Assembly: GCA_029834535.1 (NCBI GenBank)
Contig: JAQMWT010000689.1
Span: forward strand, 1-59,252
Reading direction: 5' to 3'
DNA: 59,252 bases
Source: Chrysophaeum taylorii
Lineage: Eukaryota; Sar; Pelagophyceae; Pelagomonadales; Pelagomonadaceae
The translations under genes were made by a program, and so were the position numbers. The notes beneath the pieces were generated by a model. It saw only the letters and a list, made by a program, of their open reading frames with translations. It searched no databases and was not told where the DNA came from. Below, in pieces: positions 9,867 to 19,300 of the stretch. Position 1 is the first letter of the stretch. Each line of letters begins with the position of its first letter.

Positions 9867-11455
9867 GTGAAATGCTACATAAAATGTGATGTGGAGATTC
9901 CTCTCATGATGAATCCCACTAAAAACAAAGATGCTGCGAGCCGACGCCACTCTACCATGAACCGTGGTCGCGGTGGTGGTATACTGTCACTGTCTCCACC
10001 TTTTCATGCTCTAACTCCAAGCGCTGCACCGACTAGTTCCCCTAATAACTAACTAACTTCAGACCTCTCCCGAGCATGGGAGCCAGGCCGGACCGACAGG
10101 AGCCAGTCCGGAATCACGGGCCAGTAGACGAGGAGCGCCGAAAGGTCGGTCGGCGGAGAGTGACCATCAAGCTTGTCGACCATCAAGCTTGTCGCCATGC
10201 GACGAGGAGACCGCGATGTGACTGACAACCAACTCGTCGATAACCTTCCGTCTTCGCCCCCCGGCCATACCCCGTCCCACTGCGAACGTTCCGGCTGCCA
10301 ACCGGCCCGCCCGGGAGGCGAATAGGTGCCAACCTACGCCGGGAGGGCGGCGTTCCCCTAATCGGAAACATAAACTATTTGTCGGTGGCTCAAGGACATT
10401 AATCTACGCCCGTGACGCCCAAGGCGCCCAAGGCAACTGCCCAACAACAGTCTAAATCGCAAGCAGCAAAGTCTGAGTATTTCCTGCTCAAACACGCTAA
10501 GTTTGACGTATTAGCGATGATGTCCGGGAACGTTACTGCTCTTGGTTCTTCGCCACCCAATTTTCTCATTCCGCAACATAAGGATCCCCAGTGCTGGCTT
10601 AAGTCTTTGCAGTAGCTGCTTACGGAAGCACAAAAGACAGAGTTTGTATATAACGCCCAATATCTTAGTTCATTGTTGTGCGTCAAAGCAAAGCGCATTC
10701 GAAACGCCCCCGCTATATCTCCTAATGAGGGGATACGCCTTCATCGCGTCCCACCGATTAAAGGGGTTGTCAAAGTACATGTGACGTGTACAAAGTGCTA
10801 CAATAAAACTGAGATGCCGGGCACACCAGTCGTGCTCATCATTTGTAATGAAGATGAACTTAAAACTGACAGGATTCGCCAAATTATTTAGGATCATCTC
10901 GCGTCTGAGCAACACGCATCGCACTGCTTTGGCGTACCACGCCCTTTCTTTTTGTTGATTTGTGTGCTATGCAATCTGTCACACCATTGGATAGCTTTAA
11001 TTCGCAACAGTCAGCAACCCTTCCAACTCTCTTGTTTTAATGATCCGGCTGCCCACATAAGAGCTATAATCCTCCGCCTTGGAAAGTCGATTGCGATTAA
11101 CAAGCAGCTCAAATAGGCAACCATGCAGACTGCAACATCCCTTAAAGTTGAAGCCTCTAAAATCGTTGTTAACCTTGACGATAACGCCATGCTCTTACTT
11201 CTGCTGCCCTTTATTTCGAGTGTAAATCTTGAGATTCTTGTAGCAGCCTGGTCTTTGTTACAGTCTGTTGAAGATAAAGTATGTGTAGTGACCAACCCTG
11301 ATGAGCTACTTAACGTGCTTGTCGAACGCTTCGTTAATGATGTTTCCCACCAATTTGACGTAACTTCTTCCGAGACGTTGCCGCCAATGCTTAATTATTT
11401 TCGTCAACTATCACTTCTTCGGACATCCCCCGTCCACAGATCAATCCTCTCTTGA
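9867..11455 (+). pseudogene. Extra 3' ORF (ORF3) of the copia element, copy A
   Basis: Homologue of the 349-aa open frame of copy B (24,771 to 23,722). Begins MKC...MNPTKNKDAASRRHS, a basic then Ser/Pro-rich start, followed by KSEYFLLKH...FDVLAMMSG and PNFLIPQHKDPQCWLKSLQ. It has internal stops near 10,614, 10,889 and 11,113 and is interrupted by a retroposon at 10,046. No family recognised. It occupies the place of an env-like third ORF but shows no signal peptide or transmembrane segment. The last codons (after about 11,415) already belong to repeat X. Confidence 0.65.
10046..10352 (-). mobile_element. (TTAG)n-tailed retroposon, copy S2, 5'-truncated
   Basis: Same family as S1 in reverse orientation. 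Duplicated target TTCCCCTAA lies at 10,037-10,045 and 10,353-10,361; copy B retains the empty site with one TTCCCCTAA (near 24,600). The copy lacks about the first 70 bp of the family and starts at CCGCCCTCCC, the 5' truncation expected of target-primed reverse transcription. A 17-bp internal tandem duplication (ACCATCAAGCTTGTCG) is at about 10,163-10,197. Confidence 0.88.
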
Positions 11456-13044
11456 AACATACGCTCCCTACACGTTGTATACTGTACAGCTCTCGCATAT
11501 CGACAACACCCTTCTGTCGAATGTCTCCCCTTTCAGTCACTGCACGATTCGCCAGGGATGCACCACGCTCCCTCGCGCTTGTACATCAAGGGAAGTTTCA
11601 TTCTGGTGAAAACGCTTCGTTTGATTCTGATGAAAACGACTCCGGACATGAAATGAATGGATCAGTCGATTGTCACAGTTCAGGATTACTTTGCAACATA
11701 GAACACGCACGATGCGACTTTGACCATACCTCCGAAGTCAACTCTCCCCCTGGCACGGACACTATCTTCAAGCAGTCCATCGCCTTCAGGCATTCTCTTC
11801 TGTTGCCCGGCTCTTCTGCATTTTCTGAACAGGGCACCGACTCGTCAGCACAGGACACACGCCTGTATCCACCATCATACTCGACGCACTCGCAAACCTC
11901 AGTCTCCGCCCAATCATCTTTCGATGATGGCCACTGGCGACTTACACGAGACTACGAACCCAAGTCTACAACAAATTTAGAGTTTTCAAATTTATGGCCA
12001 ACCCCAGACAACTTTATAACGATATCGTCATCGCACTACGATTACACCCATATCACTTTACACGCTCATAGCCTAGCTTCAGCTGTCCCACGCTACACTC
12101 AGGACGACAGCTTCGACAAGTATGTGACAGGCAATTCTGGTTCTCTCATCTTCCAGGAACAGCTCCGCCTTACTCGCTCTCGTTGCGACGATTACCTTGC
12201 CATGTCGAAACCGATTTGGTTAAATGGTCACATCTCTTCATGGGATCACGCTGGCGCTCCGTCACATCGTCAAATCTTTACTAGCAAAACTTTAGTCACG
12301 ATAGAATCTCATCCCTACGACCTCTTTCACTATTCGCCTTTCGATCAACCATTGGTCTGCTGCACAATTCCCGAGTGCCTGACCCATGATCCCTCCTGTT
12401 ATTATTCGTTAGACCACCCGCTATACTCAGATGCTCCCCCAGCCACTTAGGATTTATCCACCGGCACGCACCGTCCCCTATCTCATTAGCCACTGAGCAA
12501 GATGCTGATCTGACCTCTCGCACAACATTCGCCATACTTCATCTTTAGCCTACCTAGCATCTTCCTCCACTTTTCTTCTTACTCACGATCGATGCTTTTT
12601 CCTTTCTTTGATCATCCACCTCTAATTGCAATACCCCCTTTCTTTTGCTCCCCCTCTCAACCTATTTTACACTCAACTTCGCGCTCTTTCTCCTTTCTCA
12701 CTCACACCTACCTGCGTTTCGTTTTCCTCTATCTCTTCCATGCACTTCGCACACTTTCCTTCAACGCCTCCTCACGACTCGACATCTATTTGTCTCTGGC
12801 CAGACATTTGTTTTGTTTGTCCCAGATTTCGCTCATCACCGAGTTCAATCTGCGAGGGCGTAGAGATAGAAAATTCCATTTAGGGTTAGGAACCCCCCCC
12901 CCCCCTTAACCTCACACTCACACTTACAACCCCAAAATCGCTGTGTCGAACACCGTGCTGCTCTTTGTGTCGTTAGAGGACAGGACGAAAGGCAGCATAC
13001 CACTGCCACCATTCTCTACCAGAGACACTGTGATTTTTACTGTT
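11415..13044 (+). repeat. Repeat X, plus-strand copy (3' portion)
   Basis: Homologous to the minus-strand copy at 16,388-18,160, about 15-20% diverged. Its right end, TGTTCTCTA at 13,044, is the same as in the other copy although the flanks differ (copia integrase here, gypsy methyltransferase there), so this is a true element terminus. A 332-aa open frame (11,452-12,450) has a homologue at 17,937-17,215, but this strand is pyrimidine-rich and so poor in stop codons; many residues differ, and I do not call it a gene. Contains a C-rich tract near 12,890-12,905 beside TTTAGGGTTAGG. Confidence 0.7.
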
Positions 13045-13187
13045 CTCTAGCAGCTTCAACCTCGTGATTAAAAACATGTAGGTAAGGCGGGAAAGCAGAC
13101 ATATTGATACCATGTTCAACACGATAGGGAGTTGTAACATACTGGGACAAATGGGGTTTAAAGGAGTCACAGTATATTTGTTTTAAT
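13045..13187 (-). pseudogene. Fragment of copia integrase
   Basis: About 140 bp matching copy B near 28,105-28,250 at roughly 75-80%, covering the segment around the third acidic residue of the integrase. It is more diverged than copies A and B are from each other, so it comes from another, older copy. Repeat X abuts its left end and the gypsy fragment its right end. Confidence 0.72.
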
Positions 13188-13235
13188 ACTCCGCCGGAAG
13201 AAAACGAGTCGGAAACGCAGAAAGCGCCGGACGAG

Positions 13236-14275
13236 ATGTCGCAAAGAGACGAGGTTTACGTCCCTCTCAACGAGAAGTGCCAGGACTTACTACCGTCAAT
13301 AGAGGAGTGCGGTGACAGCGCCGACGGGGCCGTGCAGGACACGGCAGATGAAGGTGTTTATCGAGTTAAGGCTGACGATGTTCACGAATTGGACGAAGTC
13401 GAGCCGACATGGAGCCTTAAGGAGTTATGGACGAGAGCTCACACCATAACCCTGCGATCGCTAACCGTCGGTTGCGATGGAGGACGGCGCCTAACACGCT
13501 TGCTCCCTGCGGCGGCCCCGGCCGTCCCGGAGTGAGACGGTGCCTGCTCGCCTCCCGGGCTGGCCGGTTAGCACCCGGAAAGTCCGCGCTGGGATGGGGT
13601 TCGCTCGGTTGGGCAGAACGCGACGGACAGGTCGATTGTTCGTGGGCCAACACGTCCGCGGCCTGCGACGCTTTTGCACGACCTCGCACAAGACCGCGCG
13701 CAGTGGCGGTCCACCATCAACAAGTCCGTCCTCGTCCCTCGCCTCTGCCCGAACTGCGTGCTTTTCCTCTGTGATTCTTTACCGGCTCCTGCCGGTCCGG
13801 CCTGGCTCCCATGCTCGGGAGAGGTCTGAAGTTAGTTAGTTAGCTCAGAGCTTCCTACTGAAGAGACCACCAGAACACAAGGAAAGTCGATCGTGTATCT
13901 GCGGTCAAGAGTCTGCTGCGGACAGAGAGCCGATCGGAATTGGAAGTGAATATCGGCAGATTATGAACGAGCGGACGGAAGCGTCTTGGGACGAAGAAAT
14001 GACTGCGATACGGGAGAATCCTGATACCGCCGTGAACTTCCGAGAGGAAGAAGCTGCCAAAGTGCCAAGCTCCTCCGAGATCGTGCCAGACAAGGATAGA
14101 GAGCCACCAGATAAAGATGCGGTTGTGGGCGCCGACTCAGAGATGACGCCGAGACGCGATACGCGGGATCTAGCGTCAGTGACGATGCAGACGCCCGGCG
14201 ACGCACGGCCAAAGGCCCTATGTCATCACACCACCTCTATCACCGCGAGATGGGAAAACTATCGAACAAGACCTA
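13236..14275 (+). pseudogene. gypsy acidic Gag/pre-protease region, copy 1
   Basis: Two open pieces, 13,236-13,441 and 13,963-14,275, split by a retroposon. Rich in Glu and Asp (EVYVPLNEKCQDLLPSIEEC), with low sequence complexity. The corresponding region of copy 2 is at 35,460-35,753. It precedes the protease in both copies, which suggests Gag C-terminus. No zinc knuckle seen. Confidence 0.5.
13442..13841 (+). mobile_element. (TTAG)n-tailed retroposon, copy S3, divergent subfamily
   Basis: About 400 bp, flanked by AGCTCA at 13,436-13,441 and 13,842-13,847. It shares the start (ACCCTGCGATCGC...GGTTGCGATGGAGGACGG), the GCCTCCCGGGC centre and the final GGCCTGGCTCCCATGCTCGGG plus (TTAG)3, but its middle is quite different from S1, S4 and S5. 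It marks an older or separate subfamily. Confidence 0.82.
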
Positions 14276-14700
14276 GTGACCATCGGTTGTTTGGACACAG
14301 GCACGCTAACGTTTATGGTCGGACACATTTACAGGAAATGTGACGGACCGATATTTGCGACGACGATTGGAGTTGATGGAATGGCTGATGTCGCCTATAT
14401 TTGCCGCGAGATGGTCACCAAGTTGGCTAAGGATAAGCTGATTTTCGACCAAGGCGAGCTCCCAATTGCACGCACTCTCTATGGCTCGGGATTAAACACG
14501 ACGACCATCCATACATGGATTTCGATACGTATTGCTCTCGCGGACAACGTCGCAGCTCCCGTGGTCGCCATTAGGGCTGACACCAATCATTTGTTTCTGC
14601 TCGGAGCGCGAGACATTCGAGTACTGGGAGCCGTGGTGGACTACCCGCACGATCGAATTTCATTTCATCGGACACAGATTGCATGTTCGAAAACGGATGA
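14276..14700 (+). pseudogene. gypsy aspartic protease, copy 1
   Basis: TTIGVDGMADVAYICREM aligns with the retropepsin VDTGAxxSxI block; the catalytic Asp stays but the next residues are GM instead of TG. The second half (VVAIRADTNHLFLLGARDI followed by VLGAVVDY) corresponds to the ILGxDxL block. Copy 2 has the same DGM. The frame shifts after about 14,690. It would cleave the Gag-Pol precursor. Confidence 0.66.
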
Positions 14701-15530
14701 CGGTACAGGGTCGACGAGTGGATTCCCCCATCTTAACGTTTCGACCGACTTACGAGCGCAATCCTGTAATAGCACCGATCTACGGGAATCAGCACACAGC
14801 GAGGAGGCAAAGTCACAACTCGGTCGAATCCCGAATTTTCGCTCGTTTGTGCACTATTGAGAATCTCCATCGTCCGCCGCCAGAACGTGCGACAGTTTCG
14901 ACGACCCGGGGACCGTCCACCGTCATTCCCTCTCATGTTTTGAGCGATGCTGCACACGAAGTGGTCGCTTACGCGGCGCGCACGGCGAGAGTCGAGCCTG
15001 GTCGGACCTACAACGTGCCGGTCACTCTCTCACAGCCCTTGGAAGAAGGACAGGTCTTCGTCGCCACGTCTTCTGGATACGAACAATTAGGAGTAGTCGA
15101 TGGAGTGTGTTCTTCTTGCGAGGACCATGGCAAGTTATCCGCTCGAGTGGCCGCTTCCTCGACCGAAGATGTTCCGACCATTGTGACTCAAGGCGAGGTT
15201 CTTGCGCTCGGTGACATCGTTCGTTACCAAGACGAGTTAACGATATCTACGGTCGAAGAATTGACGAAAGATTGCCGAGCGAGCTACGACAAGGCCAGCC
15301 TGTCGTTCGCTGTTTCAGTCGCCAATCATATGACGCACTGCGATGCATCTCCCCCGCAAATGCTTTTGAGCACCGCGCAAGAGGATGCTCCCTCGGCCGA
15401 ACCGGCCACGTCTCCCCGCAAAAGACCGACTGACGATGACGATTTCGCCCAGCGGTCCGACGAAGAAGAGAAGAGGTGTCGAGAGATCACCGAAGGCGAG
15501 ATCCGCCAACGATTTGAAAAGGCTCAATGG
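14701..15530 (+). CDS. Linker with dUTPase-like/beta domain between protease and methyltransferase, gypsy copy 1
   Basis: Part of a 435-aa frame (14,532-15,839). The block VEPGRTYNVPVTLSQPLEEG, then VFVATSSGYEQLGVVDGV, then IVTQGEVLALGDIV resembles the post-protease beta domain found in many gypsy polyproteins. It is followed by an acidic hinge (PTDDDDFAQRSDEEEKRC). This whole region is absent from copy 2. Fold assignment is by pattern only. Confidence 0.5.
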
Positions 15531-16387
15531 CTGCCGATCACTTACCGCAAAGTTGAGATGCTGTTCAGCGGAGCCGGAGGCAGCACTTTGGGCCTCCAAC
15601 GAGCCAACGAGATGTGCGGGACGTCCTTTCGAGTCGTCTTAGCCCGCGATTCCTCGGACGCTGCCAATAAGATTCACCGAGCGAACTTTCCGAACGTCCC
15701 CGTGGTTCAACACACCCTCTGTGGCCGCTATACCACGACTCTGCGTTTAATCGCGACTTGTTTGCCCGAAGCGGAATGGTCGTCATCTCGATGTGCATCG
15801 CCTCGCCCCTCTGTGTACACTCTGCACTTTGCAACTTGACGTCCAGGGATGCCGGCAAAGGGGTAACGGCAACCCATTGGAATATGAAGCTGTAAAAAAT
15901 GGCTGGCTTCTTCATGTGGTTGATTGAGCAGGAATCCTCGATTATCTCCTACGTGGCGTGCCTTGCACCCATACGTGTACGTCGTCAATTTTTACGACAC
16001 CACGCCCAATCTGATGAGCTGTCGCGTGCGGTTGTTGGTCTCCAGCCACCCGCTGCATTTACGCGAGGCTCCCCAAACCTGCGCAAACATGCAACGAAAG
16101 TTCGCTGCAGATCTGGGTTACGCCGATGAACGACATTTGCTCCAGATGAACAACTTAGGCTCGTCCCGAGACGCGACGGACACGGCTTATACAGTCACGC
16201 GGGTTCCTCTTCGCTTAGGACCCCGTCGTTCGGATGCTCGGCCGTTGACTCTCAAAATGACCGCAGAGTTGCTCACGATGCCGATCGACTATGACTGGGC
16301 TGGCTTATCCAAGACCGCCTCGTTCAAACGCCTGGCGTCTATCGTGCCCCCATACACTCTCGCTATATTGGCACTCAATCTGCATAG
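15531..16387 (+). pseudogene. gypsy-encoded C5 cytosine methyltransferase, copy 1
   Basis: Motif I is clear: VEMLFSGAGGSTLGLQRA at 15,555-15,608, better than in the copia version, followed by RVVLARDSSDAANKIHRANF (motif II region). After a frameshift near 15,750, the motif IV position reads IASPLCVHSALCN (SPLC at 15,803-15,814), with Leu in place of the Pro before the catalytic Cys. A stop follows at about 15,894, then MAGFFMWLIEQE. Motif IX is PLTLKMTAELLTMP and X begins SIVPPYTLAIL before repeat X truncates it. It differs from the copia methyltransferase, so the domain was probably captured separately. Confidence 0.75.
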
Positions 16388-19300
16388 AGAACAGCAGAAA
16401 TCACTGTGCCCCTGGTAGAGAATGATGGCAGCGGTAGTGCCGGTCTCACGCCCGGTCTCTAACGACACAAAGAACGGCACGGTGTTGGACACAGCGATCT
16501 TTGGTGATATGGGTGTGTGAGTGTGAGTAGAGGGGGGGGTACTAACCCTAAATGGAATTTTCTATCTCTACGCCCTCGCAGATTGAACTCGGGAAGAGCG
16601 GAATCTGGAGCAAGCAAAACAAATGTCTTGCCAAAGACAAGGAGAAGTTGAGTTGTGAGGAAGCGTGTGGTGAGAAGTGCGCGAAGTGCACTGCACGAGC
16701 GAGATAGGGAGAGCGGAGTCGCAGATGAGTATGAGTGAGAAAGAGAAAATGAGCAAGAAGAAAGCGGAACAAGTGGCAAGGGGAAATATAGTGAGGAGGA
16801 GGACGCAAGAAGAGGAGGCGAGCAAGTAGACAAGGGAACAGCATCGATCGCAAATAAGAGAAAATGTGAAAGAAGATGCTATACGGGCTAAGTGTGAAAT
16901 ATGGCAAATACAGCAATAGAGGTCATATCCTCATCTTGTCCAGTGACTGACGAAGGAAGGATTGAAATGACAGCATCGTGAAAATGATGCTAGATGCAGT
17001 GTGTGTGGTGTGTCTAGAAATAAGCGAGTGTACTAGTATCATCGTTGAATACGAGGGTTGCATGCATTATTACGTCGTGGGTGTTCCATGATGTAGAACG
17101 ACTGTACGTGCGGGTGGATATATCCCAAGTGGCTGAGGGATCCTCGTAGTAGAACGGGCGGTCTAACTGGTAACGATGGCAGGGATAATGGGTCAAGCAG
17201 TCGTGAAGTGTACATCAGACCAATGATTGATCGACAGGCGAATACCGAGTGTGGTCATAAGAGTGAGATTCTACTGTGATTGAAGGTGGGCTAGTAAAGG
17301 TGCGACGATGTGACTGAGCGGCCGCGTTATCCCATGGAGAGATATGTCCATTTAACCAAGTCGGTGTCGACATGGTAAGGTAATCGTCGTTGCGACAACG
17401 AGTAATGCGGAGCTGTTCCTGGAAGATGTGAGAACCAGGATTGTCGGTCACATACGTGTCCAAGCTGTTGTCCTGAGTGCAGCGTGGTGCAGCTGAAGCT
17501 AAACTATGAGCGTCTAAAACAATATGCGAATAATCATCGTGAGATGTCGATATCAGAATGAAGTCGTCTGGTGGTGGCCAGTAAAGAAGGAAGAATTCTA
17601 ATAGTGATTTTGCGGAGTTGGAGTTTTGTCGGTAGTCCTGGATCATGGCTGTAGACCTGGGATTGTGGTCTGGTTGAGGTTTCCATTTGCTATCATCAAA
17701 AGATGATTGGACTGGGACTGAAGTTTGCGAGTGTGTCCCGTATGATGGTGGATACAGACGTGTGTCCTGTGCAGAAGAGTCAGTCGTCAGGGTAAATGCG
17801 TGAAGGCGATGGACTGTGCGAAGACATTGTCCTGGCCTGGGGGAGAGCTGACTTCGAAGGCATGGTCGGAGTTGTATCCTGTGTGTTCGACTGGAGGGTC
17901 GTGTTCTATTCGGCAAGGTAATCCTGAGTCGTGACAATTGACTGGTCCAGAATTCATATCATGTCCGGAGTCGTTTTCACCAGAATCAAACTTCCCTGGA
18001 TGTACAATCGCGAGTGAGCGCGGTGAATTGTGCAGTGACTGAAAGTTGAGACATTCGACAGAAGGGTAATGTCGATACGTGTGAGCTGTACAGTACAACA
18101 TGGAGGGTGCGTATGTTGCAAGAGAGAATGCAGATGTGGATGGGAGATGTCCGAAGACTGAATCTGATGTGAGACAATTGACATAGTGCGAAGACTGTCC
18201 GATAAGCGTGAGTCATGCGAGACTGTGGCTGGCAGCGAGTGTGCGGGAATAAAGGAAATGAGAGGCTTGGCAAGTGACTTCCCTTGATTCATAACGCAAC
18301 TGAGCGGGGCATGCGGTGTGTGGCAGTGACAGTCGGTAGAATGCTAAGAGCAGGGCGCGTGCCCAACCTGTGGAGATTGGGGGTTATCCTCGCGGATGCT
18401 GTGGAAATATCGACTGGGTACGAATCGCAATAGCAGCCGGTGAGCTCAGAGTTCTGCAAGGTGGAACCTGCAGTGTGAACGGAGAGGTGCGAGCCGGGTG
18501 CGTCATAAAGGCATAATATGCGAGTGCAGTCTGAGCTCTGTCCTGAGTGGACTTCTGGCAGTATTGTGGACAGATGCGAATCGTGGACAGAACTGGGCGA
18601 GGATGTCGCGTGAAGTCGTGCTGTAACCGAACCATAGAGGTGCTGATCTTCAACGTCGAGCATAGTGCTGGGGGGGGCGTTAGAAGAGGCGAGGAAGGGA
18701 TTCTGCTTGCGGCTATCATCTAGTGGCGGGCATATGTTTCGCTGGACTGGCGATAACTGCAACATGTGGCGTTGGCGTGACAAAACCTCATTTGCATGTG
18801 GTAGCACACAGGGTGGAACCGAGTGAGCTGAAACTTGAGAGGCGCGACCTGTGAAAGGCTGACAGAAGAGCATGGGAGGCTCAGGATTGCATTGATGACG
18901 AAACTTGGTGTCATCACAAATCGTCGGGAATTGAATTGTCGGAAATCGCGTCGAAGCGGGGAGTAACGACGAGGTCTCATCGGGTCTTGTCATGTGACGG
19001 AGATCCTTAGGAAGCGGGACTTCAGTACGTACCTTGAAGTGAGTTCCGATGCAGCCAGAGTACCCATAGAAGGCGTGGCTGATATGAGTCGCAGCGGGTC
19101 TTGTCTGCGATGGAAAACGAATGCGAACTCGCAATTTGAACTTGGTGAAACCTTCGAATTGCCGGTGAGGCGGAGAGACCGTGGTTGCGGAACGAGCGCA
19201 GAGCCAGGCGGCGGTCGGAGGGGGCGCGTAAGCGGTGACTGAAAAGGCAGGGTTGTGTTGAACCTGAAACAAAGAATGTTCGGGTGTCGTACTGTGCAAC

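Larger units (their letters stand above)
1..11410 (+). mobile_element. Ty1/copia LTR retrotransposon copy A, truncated at both ends
   Basis: Order of domains is 5' LTR remnant, leader, Gag, protease, C5-methyltransferase, integrase, RT, RNase H and an extra 3' ORF, matching copy B on the minus strand (21,801-34,412) step by step. The window start cuts the 5' LTR. The 3' end stops near 11,410, where sequence switches to repeat X, so no 3' LTR, coiled-coil ORF or polypurine tract is present. Every coding block has frameshifts or stops, so this copy is dead. Two retroposons (4,871-5,235 and 10,046-10,352) sit inside it and are absent from copy B, so they arrived after the copies separated. RT before RNase H and integrase before RT is the copia order. 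Confidence 0.93.
13190..16387 (+). mobile_element. Ty3/gypsy fragment, copy 1 (Gag end, protease, linker, methyltransferase)
   Basis: Same family as copy 2 (34,831-41,048): EVYVPxxEKCQ, a PGDAxP...CHHT stretch and the protease align in order. Lost before RT: repeat X begins at 16,388 within the methyltransferase motif X region. It has a 1.2-kb segment between protease and motif VI that copy 2 lacks. A divergent retroposon (13,442-13,841) interrupts the Gag part. Confidence 0.82.

Noticed and set aside
16388..16405. Helitron 3' end (CTRR) for repeat X
   Set aside because: The terminus is CTCTA followed by G or T in the two copies, without a consistent CTRR or A|T insertion site.
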